A DNA stretch of 45,768 nt from an uncultured Eubacteriales bacterium. GTDB lineage: Bacteria; Bacillota; Clostridia; Lachnospirales; Lachnospiraceae. Shown in pieces: positions 7,623 to 15,880 of this stretch. Position 1 is the first letter of the stretch; the number at the start of each line of letters is the position of its first letter. The notes under the pieces are model-generated. The model had not been told where the DNA came from. It saw only the letters and a program-made list of their open reading frames with translations, and did no database searches. The DNA lies in the NCBI GenBank assembly GCA_949294665.1, contig CASFID010000054.1:1-45768 (forward strand), in the 5' to 3' direction. The translations under genes and the position numbers were made by a program.

Positions 7623-8981
7623 TCATTTATATATTACTTTTTGTCTTTCCAGTTCATCTTCTATCTCTCTGTAATCTACATTGAGACATGTCATGTTCTT
7701 TTCTGCCGATATAGCCGCACAGATCCCTGCCGCCTGTCCGGTCGCCATAGCTGTCGCCGTGATCCTGAGTGATGCCTGAGCTTCGTGCGTACAGCTGACG
7801 CACCGCCCCGCGAGATACAGATTATCCACATCCTTTGCCACCAGGCTTTCAAGCGGGATCTGATACCCTCTGTTCACCCTGTAGAATTCCATCGTGCTGC
7901 CGTCTGAACAGTGGATGTCCATGGGAAAAGCTCCCATCGCCACAGGATGCTCCGCTCCCTGCCCCTTTTCCAGTTCTTCTTTCGTAATGCAGTGCCAGCC
8001 CTTTATCCTGCGGCTCTCCCTGATGCCTATGCGCCCGATCTTTTTGATGTACGAATCCCTGAACGGCTCTGATTTTTCTGAGAGCCATTTCCACAGTTCA
8101 TATCCCTGCCTGGCGGCTGTTATCTGTGCTGTGCTGCGGTCAGCGGCTGAGGTGGGATCCCCGTTCACGCGTGTATAATTGAGTATCACTTCGCCGGGAT
8201 AATATCCCGTTATCAGATGCATCTCTTTCCTCTCCAGCGAAAGTGCTCCGGCCTCATATCCTTCTTTAAGAAGAGAATAGAATCCCCACAGATGAAGCGT
8301 CTGCTCCTCTCCTTTTTCTGCATGCTGTTTCATATGTTCCAGCGCTTCTTCTGAGAAGAAGCAAAACTCTTCCGGGTGATCCGAAGCCCATTTTGCCAGA
8401 GCGATCTGATCTACTCCCCCAAATTCGATAAGACTTGTCATCGGCTGCGCTCTGCCATCCGGGCCGCCCAACTCGCAGGAGCATCCGGCAAGTACCGCCA
8501 GGTCTCCGTCTCCGGTACAGTCGACAAACTGCTCCGCCTCGAACAGTATCGCCTCATTCTTACTCTGTATCTCTACCCTCCTGATCCGTCTCCCCTGTTT
8601 TTCACATCTGACAGCACATGTCTGCAGGATCAGATCCACCCCTGCTTCTTCCAGCATCATAAATCCTGTGATCCTGCTGATCTCAGGGGCGAAAGGCGTG
8701 ATACTGACCGCGTACCCCGTCGTATCTTCTATATGTCCCGGGCTTCCCCCGGCCACCGCACAGCGGTCCACGAACTCCTGAGCCAGACCTTTGATGACCT
8801 GCCGTTCTTCATCATGAAATGTCATGATCGCCTCGAGAGGTCCTGCCGTAAGATTTCCAAGGATAGAGTCAGACTGCTCGATCAGCAGCACATCCCGCCC
8901 CATCCTGGCCGCCGCTATGGCTGCGCTGAATCCGGCCGGTCCTGCCCCTGCTATGATAATGTCATAATACTGTTTCATCAT
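7623..8981 (-). CDS. FAD-dependent oxidoreductase (PF12831-like)
   Basis: A 452-residue flavoprotein. The N-terminal dinucleotide-binding motif GAGPAGFSAA is near residues 11-20, followed by the acidic LLIEQ strand end. VDCTGDGDLAVLAGC near 160-175 and a C-terminal NLYLAGRCVSCTHEA are typical of the FAD_oxidored group, which includes many uncharacterised catabolic dehydrogenases. It starts four bases inside the upstream permease gene (ATGA overlap), so it is translationally coupled. Placed among an ABC transporter and DapA-type lyases, it probably oxidises the imported compound or an intermediate. The substrate is unknown. Confidence 0.85.
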   Translation of the reverse strand: MMKQYYDIIIAGAGPAGFSAAIAAARMGRDVLLIEQSDSILGNLTAGPLEAIMTFHDEERQVIKGLAQEFVDRCAVAGGSPGHIEDTTGYAVSITPFAPEISRITGFMMLEEAGVDLILQTCAVRCEKQGRRIRRVEIQSKNEAILFEAEQFVDCTGDGDLAVLAGCSCELGGPDGRAQPMTSLIEFGGVDQIALAKWASDHPEEFCFFSEEALEHMKQHAEKGEEQTLHLWGFYSLLKEGYEAGALSLERKEMHLITGYYPGEVILNYTRVNGDPTSAADRSTAQITAARQGYELWKWLSEKSEPFRDSYIKKIGRIGIRESRRIKGWHCITKEELEKGQGAEHPVAMGAFPMDIHCSDGSTMEFYRVNRGYQIPLESLVAKDVDNLYLAGRCVSCTHEAQASLRITATAMATGQAAGICAAISAEKNMTCLNVDYREIEDELERQKVIYK

Positions 8982-9808
8982 TCTTTCACCGCTCCCGCTG
9001 TCATTCCTTCAATAAAGTATTTCTGTATTGAGATAAAGATAATAATGACCGGTACACTGATCAGCACACTCGTCGCCATGATCTCTCCCCATCGGATATC
9101 ATAATGCGCGATAAATTCCCGGATACCGATCGAAAGCGTTTTTCGGTTCGTACTGATCAGAAGCAGGCTCGAGTACAGATACTCATTCCATGACTGAATA
9201 AATGCGAACAGGCCGATGGAAAATATCGCTACCTTTGACATCGGAATCGCAATCTTTCTGAAGACACCTATCTTGCTCAATCCGTCGACAAGACCAGCTT
9301 CCTCAAGTTCCAGCGGGATTGCCGCAAAAAACGAGCGCATCATCCATATTCCAAGCGGAATCGTGATCGTAAGATGAGCCAGGATGATCCCGAGGAATGT
9401 ATCCACCAGATCCAGACCATTGAGTATCCTGTATACCGGAAGCATCAGCAGAATCGGGGGAAAGATGTAGGTACACAATATTACATGAGAAAGCAGTTCT
9501 CTTCCCCTGAACCTGAATCTTGTCAGACTGTACGCTCCGAGCGCCGCAACGATCACTGTCACTGCCATGACGGATGCAGATACAATGACGCTGTTCAGGA
9601 AATACGTCGGCACATTGCTGTGAAGAAATACATTCTCATACCAGCCTGTCCAGAACGATTCGGGAATGATCGACGGATTTCTCATAAACAAATATTCCGC
9701 CGGTGTAAACGAAGATATCAGCATCCATCCGAAAGGAATGATGACGATCAAGAGCAGTATAATGATCCCTATTGTCTTTAATAATATCTTGAGTGCCTTC
9801 ATCTTCAT
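8978..9808 (-). CDS. Carbohydrate ABC transporter permease (MalG type)
   Basis: A 276-residue inner-membrane permease with about six transmembrane helices, the first at about residues 10-32. The EAA loop that docks to the ATPase reads EEAGLVDGLSKIGVFRKIAIP in outline, near 190-210. Length and the FTPAEYLFMRNPSIIPESF segment fit the MalG/YcjP group. It overlaps the MalF-type permease by four bases on one side and the oxidoreductase by four on the other. No nucleotide-binding subunit is encoded in the locus. Confidence 0.92.
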   Translation of the reverse strand: MKMKALKILLKTIGIIILLLIVIIPFGWMLISSFTPAEYLFMRNPSIIPESFWTGWYENVFLHSNVPTYFLNSVIVSASVMAVTVIVAALGAYSLTRFRFRGRELLSHVILCTYIFPPILLMLPVYRILNGLDLVDTFLGIILAHLTITIPLGIWMMRSFFAAIPLELEEAGLVDGLSKIGVFRKIAIPMSKVAIFSIGLFAFIQSWNEYLYSSLLLISTNRKTLSIGIREFIAHYDIRWGEIMATSVLISVPVIIIFISIQKYFIEGMTAGAVKE

Positions 9809-10692
9809 TCCTCCTTACGGTTCAGAGCAGACAGTATGATCAGCATTACGATGAGCACAAGTCCCATAAGCACGGACATTGCGGATGCCCGTCCGAAGTT
9901 GAACATCCCCATCGCTTCTGTATAGATCAGGATGGGCAGATGCTGCGTTGACTGTGCGGGGCCGCCGGCTGTCATCAGATAGATCATGTCAAATGCCGTA
10001 AACTCAAATATCATGCGCAGTGTCAACAGGCTGTACGTAATCTTCTTGAGAGAAGGAAGTGTAATGTAACGGAACCTCTGCCAGGAGTTCGCCCCATCGA
10101 TCATCGCGGCTTCAAACTGATCTTTTGATATTGCCTGAATACCACCCAGATAATTGACCATACAGAACGGAAATGACCTTAAGACATTCACCGCGATCAC
10201 CGTTGCCAACGCCGTACTCGGGCTTGCCAGCAGTGAGGCCCCCTGTTTCAGCAGTCCGAGCTTCACAAGGAGACTGGTCAGTATACCATATGTGTCATTG
10301 AGCATCCACTGGAAAATCAGCACAAGTGAAATGATCGGAATCACATATGGCGTAAGCAGAATGGAACGTATTACTTTATTTATTTTTCTATCCTTGCTGA
10401 TAAGGACTGCCGTCAGCAGACCGAACAGCATCTGAAAAGCAACGCTGCACACAGTCCAGATAATATCGATCCACAGGGATTTCAGAAATGTATCATCGCT
10501 GAGTACGCTGATATAATTGGCAAATCCAATAAAACTGTTGCTTCCTGATATGTAACTCGAATCAAAAAAGCTCTGGCCGATCGTCTGGATAACCGGGATG
10601 ATGATCAGACATCCCAGAAATATAAATGTCGGCAGTAAAAACAAACACCCAAGGAATAAGTCGTTATTGAGCAAACGCTTCTTCCTCTTCAT
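9805..10692 (-). CDS. Carbohydrate ABC transporter permease (MalF type)
   Basis: A 295-residue MalF/YcjO-type permease with about six membrane helices. The first (about 13-38, FLLPTFIFLGCLIIIPV) and the EAA loop (EAAMIDGANSWQRFRYITLP) are clear. It pairs with the MalG-type permease downstream, which it overlaps by four bases. The DapA-family gene upstream ends 44 bases before it, consistent with one operon from the promoter at 11718-11746. The ATPase is probably a shared MsmK/MsmX-type protein encoded elsewhere. Confidence 0.92.
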   Translation of the reverse strand: MKRKKRLLNNDLFLGCLFLLPTFIFLGCLIIIPVIQTIGQSFFDSSYISGSNSFIGFANYISVLSDDTFLKSLWIDIIWTVCSVAFQMLFGLLTAVLISKDRKINKVIRSILLTPYVIPIISLVLIFQWMLNDTYGILTSLLVKLGLLKQGASLLASPSTALATVIAVNVLRSFPFCMVNYLGGIQAISKDQFEAAMIDGANSWQRFRYITLPSLKKITYSLLTLRMIFEFTAFDMIYLMTAGGPAQSTQHLPILIYTEAMGMFNFGRASAMSVLMGLVLIVMLIILSALNRKEE

Positions 10693-10736
10693 CCAGCAGC
10701 ACCTCCTGTTCTATTGCAGCCTGCTCTGTACTGCAT

Positions 10737-11654
10737 CTAGAGTTTCCCTATCTCTCTGAGAATATTCTCGGTTACTTTCATCTCTTCCTCTGTCGCCGGA
10801 GCCAGCGGACTTCTGGCCGGTCCCAGTCTGATTCCTGTTACGAGTTCGATGGCCGGACGCATAATGGAATTGGGAAGGATCCTCCCGTTCTGCCCTGTAG
10901 ACTTACAGAATCGGTAGAGCGGCAGAAACAGTTCTTTAGCTTTCTCGTTTTCTCCCTTCTCGAATGCTTCAAAGATCGCGCGGATCTCATGACCAAAGAT
11001 GTGTGCGCCGCCGCTCACGATCCCCATGGCTCCCTGTACTATCGTCGGCAGAAGCATAACATCGTCTCCGTTGAAGATCACGAAGTCAGGATTGATATCC
11101 TGTGTCGCCAGGAAAAAGTCTGTCACCTGTGTAGGGTTGATTCCCGCCTCATCCTTGATTCCAATGATGTTGTCGATCTCGGCCAGCCTTTTCACTGTTT
11201 CTGCATCAATATTTACACCTACAAAAATAGGAATATTGTACAGAAGGATCTTCATATCCGTGCTCCTGGCAATCGCCTCATAATGTCTGAAAATTCCTTC
11301 CTGAGTGGGCTTATTGTAAAACGGGCATACGATCATCGCAAGTTCAATCCCAAGTTCCTCCGCTCTCTTTGTCAGCGCGATCGTCTCTTTTGTAGAAGCG
11401 CATCCGGTCCCGGCTATGACCGGTTTTCTCCCCGCCGCCGTTTCCACTGCAGTCTCCATAAGTCTGACACGCTCGTCAAAAGTAAGTAGAGATGCTTCTC
11501 CTGTGGTCCCTGTGACTATGAACGAATCGCACATATCATTCTTTATGAGATATTCAATTAATTGCGCATATTGGTTATAGTCAACCTCTTCGTTCTCATT
11601 GTACGGAGTGATCAAAGGCAATAATATCTTTCCATACTTCTCTGTAAATGTCAT
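10737..11654 (-). CDS. DapA/NanA-superfamily aldolase or lyase (first copy)
   Basis: A 305-residue Schiff-base (class I) TIM-barrel lyase. GTTGE is at residues 49-53, Tyr139 lies in LLYNIP, and the Schiff-base Lys167 in IIGIKDEAG, so the catalytic core is complete. After YNIP the sequence is IFVG rather than the xRT usual in true dihydrodipicolinate synthases, which removes the Arg that binds the second carboxylate. That resembles the N-acetylneuraminate lyase/keto-acid aldolase side of the family. GGAGG lies eight bases before the ATG. It is the first gene of an operon with ABC permeases, oxidoreductase and binding protein, which argues for catabolism of a 2-keto acid rather than lysine synthesis. 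The product is unassigned. Confidence 0.85.
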   Translation of the reverse strand: MTFTEKYGKILLPLITPYNENEEVDYNQYAQLIEYLIKNDMCDSFIVTGTTGEASLLTFDERVRLMETAVETAAGRKPVIAGTGCASTKETIALTKRAEELGIELAMIVCPFYNKPTQEGIFRHYEAIARSTDMKILLYNIPIFVGVNIDAETVKRLAEIDNIIGIKDEAGINPTQVTDFFLATQDINPDFVIFNGDDVMLLPTIVQGAMGIVSGGAHIFGHEIRAIFEAFEKGENEKAKELFLPLYRFCKSTGQNGRILPNSIMRPAIELVTGIRLGPARSPLAPATEEEMKVTENILREIGKL

Positions 11655-11680
11655 CTTATCATCCTCCAGAAAATTTAATT

Positions 11681-11704
11681 TTGTATGATATATTATTGTA
11701 TGAT
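11681..11704. promoter_or_regulatory. Paired TTGTATGAT elements, candidate GntR operator
   Basis: Two direct copies of TTGTATGAT (11681-11689 and 11696-11704), 15 bases apart, lie just downstream of the -10 box of the operon promoter. The second copy extends to TTGTATGATGTCCTAC, close to the element before the second lyase gene. They are the likely binding sites of the GntR regulator encoded at 12843-13550. Confidence 0.65.
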
Positions 11705-11717
11705 GTCCTACTTAATG

Positions 11718-11746
11718 ATAATATATGTTTTAAGATATTTTGTCAA
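11718..11746 (-). promoter_or_regulatory. Sigma-A promoter of the lyase-ABC-oxidoreductase operon
   Basis: On the minus strand, a consensus TTGACA (11741-11746), a 17-base spacer and TATTAT (11718-11723), followed by the paired TTGTATGAT elements and an AT-rich leader. Confidence 0.85.
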
Positions 11747-11874
11747 TTAGTTTATTGTTTTCAATTTATTTTTGTATATTATGCACAATTTTTTATTCAT
11801 TCTATATAACAAAATACCGGGATTCATTCTTCTGTATATCAGAATTCAGACTCCCGGTATCCCATCGTTCCATA

Positions 11875-12756
11875 TTATTTCATTATCTTTGCAAATGCTT
11901 TCTCTATCCTCCGCTTCTCATCCTCAGCCAGATGAACAATCGGACTTCTGCAACAGCCCGGCTCTCTTCCCATAACTTTAAGCGCATATTTCAGGCGGAT
12001 AGGGAACTGGTTACCGGCAATACTCTGCCAGCACTCATATAATTCATCCTGTATCTCCCTTCCCCGTCTTATATCTCCGTTCTTATGGCACTTCCACATT
12101 TCTACGCACAGCGCCGGAAAAACCGCCAGAATCGCCGATATCGCTCCAGCCGCACCCAGCTCGTAGCAGGTAAACAGCATATCATCTGTCGCAGCATAGA
12201 CTTTCCCCCTGTCGCCACACACCATCTTCATGGCATAGAGAGCAGGAACACTTCCCACGCTTTGCTTCACTCCTCTGACAAACTCTGTCTCGCTGAGCAG
12301 GCGGCCGAACAGCCTCGGTGTAATCGTGTTCTGCGGTATCACATTATAGATTATGATCGGAAGCTGTACTTCCTCAGAGAGTGTCCTGTAAAACTCAAAC
12401 ATACCCTCCTCGTCCGGCACGAGCACATTATATGCGGTAGGGGTGACCATGATCGCATCTGCCCCAGCCTCGCGCGCGGCAAGTCCGGCTCTCACAGCGT
12501 CTCTTGTGCACGTCCTCATAATACCGCAGACAACAGGCTGGTCCTGACTTACTACCTCCTTTGCAACTGTGACCAGAGCCGTCAGTTCTTCATCTCTGAG
12601 GGTAGGACCTTCTCCCGTGCTCCCGCCGACGCTCAGCCCGTCAACCCCGGCAGAGACAGCGTATCGCATCTCTTTCTCTGCCAGCTTTTCGTTAATCGCC
12701 CCATCTTTATCGAACGGGGTGATGATCGGCGGTATAACTCCTTCTATTCTCTTCAT
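11875..12756 (-). CDS. DapA/NanA-superfamily aldolase or lyase (second copy)
   Basis: A 293-residue class I lyase paralogous to the first copy but clearly diverged. The loop is GGSTGE (44-49), as in N-acetylneuraminate lyases. Tyr138 is in IIYNVIP and Schiff-base Lys164 in GVKQSVG. The C-terminus carries an unusual CCRSP segment. It has its own promoter (12811-12839) with a single candidate operator just before the coding region. The ribosome-binding site is weak (GGTGAG). Two lyases in one regulon could act on epimeric substrates or on successive intermediates; which reaction each performs is not visible. Confidence 0.85.
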   Translation of the reverse strand: MKRIEGVIPPIITPFDKDGAINEKLAEKEMRYAVSAGVDGLSVGGSTGEGPTLRDEELTALVTVAKEVVSQDQPVVCGIMRTCTRDAVRAGLAAREAGADAIMVTPTAYNVLVPDEEGMFEFYRTLSEEVQLPIIIYNVIPQNTITPRLFGRLLSETEFVRGVKQSVGSVPALYAMKMVCGDRGKVYAATDDMLFTCYELGAAGAISAILAVFPALCVEMWKCHKNGDIRRGREIQDELYECWQSIAGNQFPIRLKYALKVMGREPGCCRSPIVHLAEDEKRRIEKAFAKIMK

Positions 12757-12777
12757 AAATTCTCACCATTTCATTTT

Positions 12778-12795
12778 TTATACGACATCATACAA
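12778..12795. promoter_or_regulatory. Candidate GntR operator before the second lyase gene
   Basis: On the minus strand this reads TTGTATGATGTCGTATAA, an imperfect palindrome (TTGTATGA-TG-TCGTATAA, six of eight positions symmetric). It shares TTGTATGATGTC with the element before the first lyase gene. It lies just downstream of the promoter. Confidence 0.65.
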
Positions 12796-12810
12796 TATTA
12801 TCATAATCCG

Positions 12811-12839
12811 AGTATGACACAATAAAAAACATATGTCAA
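12811..12839 (-). promoter_or_regulatory. Sigma-A promoter of the second lyase gene
   Basis: On the minus strand, TTGACA (12834-12839), a 17-base spacer and CATACT (12811-12816). It starts immediately after the stop codon of the GntR gene. Confidence 0.7.
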
Positions 12840-12842
12840 GAA

Positions 12843-13550
12843 CTATTTATCATTTTTCTGACTGCCGTGGATTTCACGCATGTCTTTTTCCGTAATTTCC
12901 AGATGTTTCTTCATCTCTTCTACCGCAAGTTCTTCATTGCCGGTCTCAAAGCACCGGAGAATCCGCTCATGTGGTTCAACGGCGTTGCGGTACACATTTT
13001 TATCGGTAAACGAGTCTCCTCTGTATGCCCGGAATCTTTTAAGGAGCTGCTTATTGATATTGATCAGAAGCGGATTATCTGTGATAGCGATGATCTTCGT
13101 GTGATACAGCTCGTCCAGCATAATCATCTTTGCCATATCACGGTTTTCATTCGCCTCGACAAAGGACTTATGGATCTCTCTTAGTTCCTCGATCTGCTTT
13201 TCTGTCGCTCTCTCGACAGCAAGCCGTACTGACAGTGTCTCTATAGCCATTCGCACTTCCATGAAATCATAGAACTGAGCGTTTTTCGCATCATACCAGG
13301 CGTCTTTTTCTTCACGGGCTTTTGAATAATCCGCGACGAACGCGCCTCTGCCCATCTTATTCTCAACATATCCCAGAGCCTGCAGTATCCTTATCGCTTC
13401 TCTGACACTTGTGCGGCTTACTTTAAGCTGCTCGCAGAGACTGGCCTCTGTCGGGAGCTTTTCTCCCACCTTATATACGTTTGACTCAATCTGCTCTTTG
13501 ATACTCTCGACAACCGCATCTGTTATAGACACTCTCTGAATTTCTTTCAT
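12843..13550 (-). CDS. GntR/FadR-family transcriptional regulator
   Basis: A 235-residue regulator. The N-terminal winged helix (about 5-75) includes KVGEKLPTEASLCEQLKVSRTSVREAIRILQALGYVENKMGRGAFV, given here only as an identifying span. A C-terminal all-helical FCD ligand domain follows, with the metal-binding pattern seen as DELYH near 147-151 and later His residues. Such proteins bind acidic metabolites and are usually released from DNA by them. Its own promoter (13588-13616) overlaps a copy of the TTGTATGAT motif also present before both lyase genes, so autoregulation and control of the locus are likely. GGAGGG precedes the start. Confidence 0.9.
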   Translation of the reverse strand: MKEIQRVSITDAVVESIKEQIESNVYKVGEKLPTEASLCEQLKVSRTSVREAIRILQALGYVENKMGRGAFVADYSKAREEKDAWYDAKNAQFYDFMEVRMAIETLSVRLAVERATEKQIEELREIHKSFVEANENRDMAKMIMLDELYHTKIIAITDNPLLININKQLLKRFRAYRGDSFTDKNVYRNAVEPHERILRCFETGNEELAVEEMKKHLEITEKDMREIHGSQKNDK

Positions 13551-13587
13551 AATTAAAGGTTCCCTCCAATCACTCGCCTTTTGTCTT

Positions 13588-13616
13588 ATTGTATGATTGC
13601 ATTACAAAAAAATCAA
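13588..13616 (-). promoter_or_regulatory. GntR gene promoter with overlapping operator
   Basis: On the minus strand, TTGATT (13611-13616), a 17-base spacer and TACAAT (13588-13593). The element at 13589-13607 (TTGTA on the left and TACAA on the right, nine bases between) covers the -10 box and most of the spacer, a typical repressor position. Confidence 0.7.
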
Positions 13617-13714
13617 CTTATTTTTATCCCCTTTTCTTTTCCGGCTATCTGTTTTACAATAGGAAGAGCACCTCTGGCGTGCAATAGTATAATTAGAGGA
13701 GTATCTGCAATATC

Positions 13715-14098
13715 ATGAAAGAAACAATACTGCTGTTCAACGCACCAGATAGAGAAAAACTGCTCAAGATCGAGATGGCGCTCTTCCCGCTCCATATCCG
13801 CCTGAAACGCGTTCTTCCGGAGGACTACGGACAGCCGCTTGGCTTCCTCGCAGGGATGAAAGACATCGCGCCTTCACAGGAAGCGTATACCGGCGGGGAA
13901 CTTCCCGACACCATGTTCGTGTTCTGTTTTTTAAGCGACAGTCGTCTCAATCAGGTTCTGACCGCTCTTCGGAAATGCGGCGCAGGTCCGTTTCCATACA
14001 AAGCGATCCTGACGCCCGTGAACAGTACCTGGAACGCACCCGACTGCTTTTCTGAGCTCAGACGGGAACACGAGGCGCTTCATCCCGGGAAGAACTGA
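13715..14098 (+). CDS. DUF3783 family protein
   Basis: A 127-residue soluble protein. The N-terminal half resembles a small alpha/beta domain. The C-terminal half matches DUF3783: MFVFCFLSDSRLNQVLTALRK followed by YKAILTPVNSTWN, given as an identifying span at about residues 68-110. No function is known for the family. AGAGGAG lies about 15 bases before the ATG, a longer gap than usual, so the true start is not certain. It is the first gene of a short rightward block and diverges from the GntR gene. Confidence 0.75.
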   Translation: MKETILLFNAPDREKLLKIEMALFPLHIRLKRVLPEDYGQPLGFLAGMKDIAPSQEAYTGGELPDTMFVFCFLSDSRLNQVLTALRKCGAGPFPYKAILTPVNSTWNAPDCFSELRREHEALHPGKN

Positions 14099-14148
14099 CC
14101 GGACAGCCTGCTTCGGACAGCCCGCCGATTTGTCCGTGTGCGTCAACC

Positions 14149-14177
14149 TTGCAAATATCCGCCTGATAAATTATAAT
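14149..14177 (+). promoter_or_regulatory. Sigma-A promoter of the DUF975-CmpB gene
   Basis: TTGCAA (14149-14154), a 17-base spacer and a perfect TATAAT (14172-14177), about 40 bases before the start codon. Confidence 0.8.
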
Positions 14178-14216
14178 TAACTATCATTCGTGAGCAGTGA
14201 AGGAGCGGGATTTATT

Positions 14217-15791
14217 ATGTGGAAAAGAAAGACAATGAAGAAAAGAGCGGTCGCAGCAATGAAGTCCGGTTACTGGCGGATGATTTCTGTCTGCTTTCTT
14301 ATCGCCATGCTGACGACCTCATATTCCGTGTCTACTACATTCCTTAATCTGCAGATCCCATCCGGTTCGCAGCCGCCGGACGCTGCATACACCCCGAATA
14401 TTCCTAATTCCGAAGTGCTGCTTGATATGGCGGCGCGCATTTTTGACGGGACGCCTCTGGACGGAATATCCCGGGGGATCCCCGCCGATATCAGTTCCAT
14501 ACTCGTTGATCTGCTCTCTACAAACATATCCGTCTTTTTCAGTTCACTCAGAGCGGTCAGTCTCTTTTTGAGCGATGGCCCGGATATAACACTTATATTT
14601 CCTTTTGCCGGTATTTTATTTGTTCTTTTTTATCTGCTGTTTGTGAACAACATACTGCTCATCGGGGAGAAACGTTTCTTTCTGGAGAACCGGAAGTATG
14701 AGCGCACTCCTATTTCCAAGATTTTCTTTCTCTACAAGCTTCGCTGGGTGCGCCATCCCGCATGGGTGATGTTCTGCCGGTCTTTCTTTCTGTTTCTCTG
14801 GGGGCTGACGATCATAGGAGGCTTTATCAAGCATTATCAATACGTTCTGATCCCGTACATACTTGCAGAGAATCCGAAGATCAGCCGCAGGGACGCTTTC
14901 TCTTTGTCAAAGCAGCTTATGCGGCATAATAAATGGAAGTTCTTTCTGTTCGACTTGTCCTTCCTTGGCTGGAAGATCCTGTCAGTGTTTACGCTCGGGG
15001 TACTTGATTTCCTCATTGTGAATCCATATATCGCTGCAGCGAAAGCCGAGCTTTATGCCAATCTCAGGAGGAACTACGTGCTCTCGCGCTCCCCGGGTTA
15101 TGAATCGCTGAATGATTCCTACCTTGAGCATGTTCCGTCTGAGGACGAACTGCTCATCAGCAAAGCGCTTTACGACGACTCTCAGGGACCGTATACAAAG
15201 ATTTCATACTTTGAACCACATCAGTATCCTGTATTCCTTTTTTCTGTCCAGCCGCCGTTAAAAGCCGTAAAGTCTCCTGTCAGAGCCGATCGGAAATACG
15301 GCTTTCTGTCCTTCCTGTTCCTGTTCCAGGCATTCTCCATCTTCGGATGGCTGATCGAGACTTTTTTCAGTCTTATAAACAGCGGGGGATTTCTGTCCGA
15401 CAGGATGCTTATCGGACCATGGATACCGCTCTACGGCATATTCGGAGTCCTTATCCTCCTTATCTCCAGACGTCTGATCCGCATGCCGGTACCTGTATTC
15501 GTCATCAATGTGCTCCTCTACACGCTGCTGGAATACATATCAAGCACTGTCGTTGAACTGATGCATGGCTCAACACCGCGGGATTACAGTGAATTCTTCC
15601 TGAATCTGGACGGACGCGTATATCTGGGCGGTTCCATCACCCTGGCGCTTCTCGGGTGTGCTTTTGTGTATTATCTTGCTCCCCGGTGGACAGACATGTT
15701 TCTGAGGATCGGACATGTCAAAAGGACGGTACTGTGTATCATCCTGTATACACTGTTCCTCAGCGACGTCATCTTTGCTTTATTGAGTTGA
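14217..15791 (+). CDS. Polytopic membrane protein: DUF975 domain fused to CmpB-type domain
   Basis: A 524-residue integral membrane protein. The N-terminal part (about 1-280) resembles DUF975: RAVAAMKSGYWRM, a long extracytoplasmic loop, then several helices and the segment LIPYILAENPKISRRDAF. The C-terminal part (about 355-524) resembles the putative ABC-transporter type IV/CmpB domain (PF06541), with FSIFGWLIETFF, GFLSDRMLIGPWIPLYGIFG and about five helices. A hydrophilic linker with ESLNDSYLEHVPSEDEL joins them. The start at 14217 has AAGGAG 11 bases upstream; an upstream GTG (14190) lacks one. Both domains are usually separate membrane proteins of unknown role in Firmicutes. A transport or envelope function is guesswork. 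Confidence 0.75.
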   Translation: MWKRKTMKKRAVAAMKSGYWRMISVCFLIAMLTTSYSVSTTFLNLQIPSGSQPPDAAYTPNIPNSEVLLDMAARIFDGTPLDGISRGIPADISSILVDLLSTNISVFFSSLRAVSLFLSDGPDITLIFPFAGILFVLFYLLFVNNILLIGEKRFFLENRKYERTPISKIFFLYKLRWVRHPAWVMFCRSFFLFLWGLTIIGGFIKHYQYVLIPYILAENPKISRRDAFSLSKQLMRHNKWKFFLFDLSFLGWKILSVFTLGVLDFLIVNPYIAAAKAELYANLRRNYVLSRSPGYESLNDSYLEHVPSEDELLISKALYDDSQGPYTKISYFEPHQYPVFLFSVQPPLKAVKSPVRADRKYGFLSFLFLFQAFSIFGWLIETFFSLINSGGFLSDRMLIGPWIPLYGIFGVLILLISRRLIRMPVPVFVINVLLYTLLEYISSTVVELMHGSTPRDYSEFFLNLDGRVYLGGSITLALLGCAFVYYLAPRWTDMFLRIGHVKRTVLCIILYTLFLSDVIFALLS

Positions 15792-15880
15792 TTTTTACAG
15801 GAAATAATAGTAAACTTTTTATATTGTTATAAAGCAGATTAATATATGCTGTTTTTAAAAGCAGCGGAATGGAGACGATC

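Noticed and set aside
10737-12756. Two dapA genes for lysine biosynthesis
   Set aside because: Both have lyase catalytic residues, but the first lacks the xRT carboxylate-binding pattern and the second has the NanA-like GGSTGE loop. They sit with an ABC importer, an oxidoreductase and a GntR regulator, so a catabolic role is more likely.
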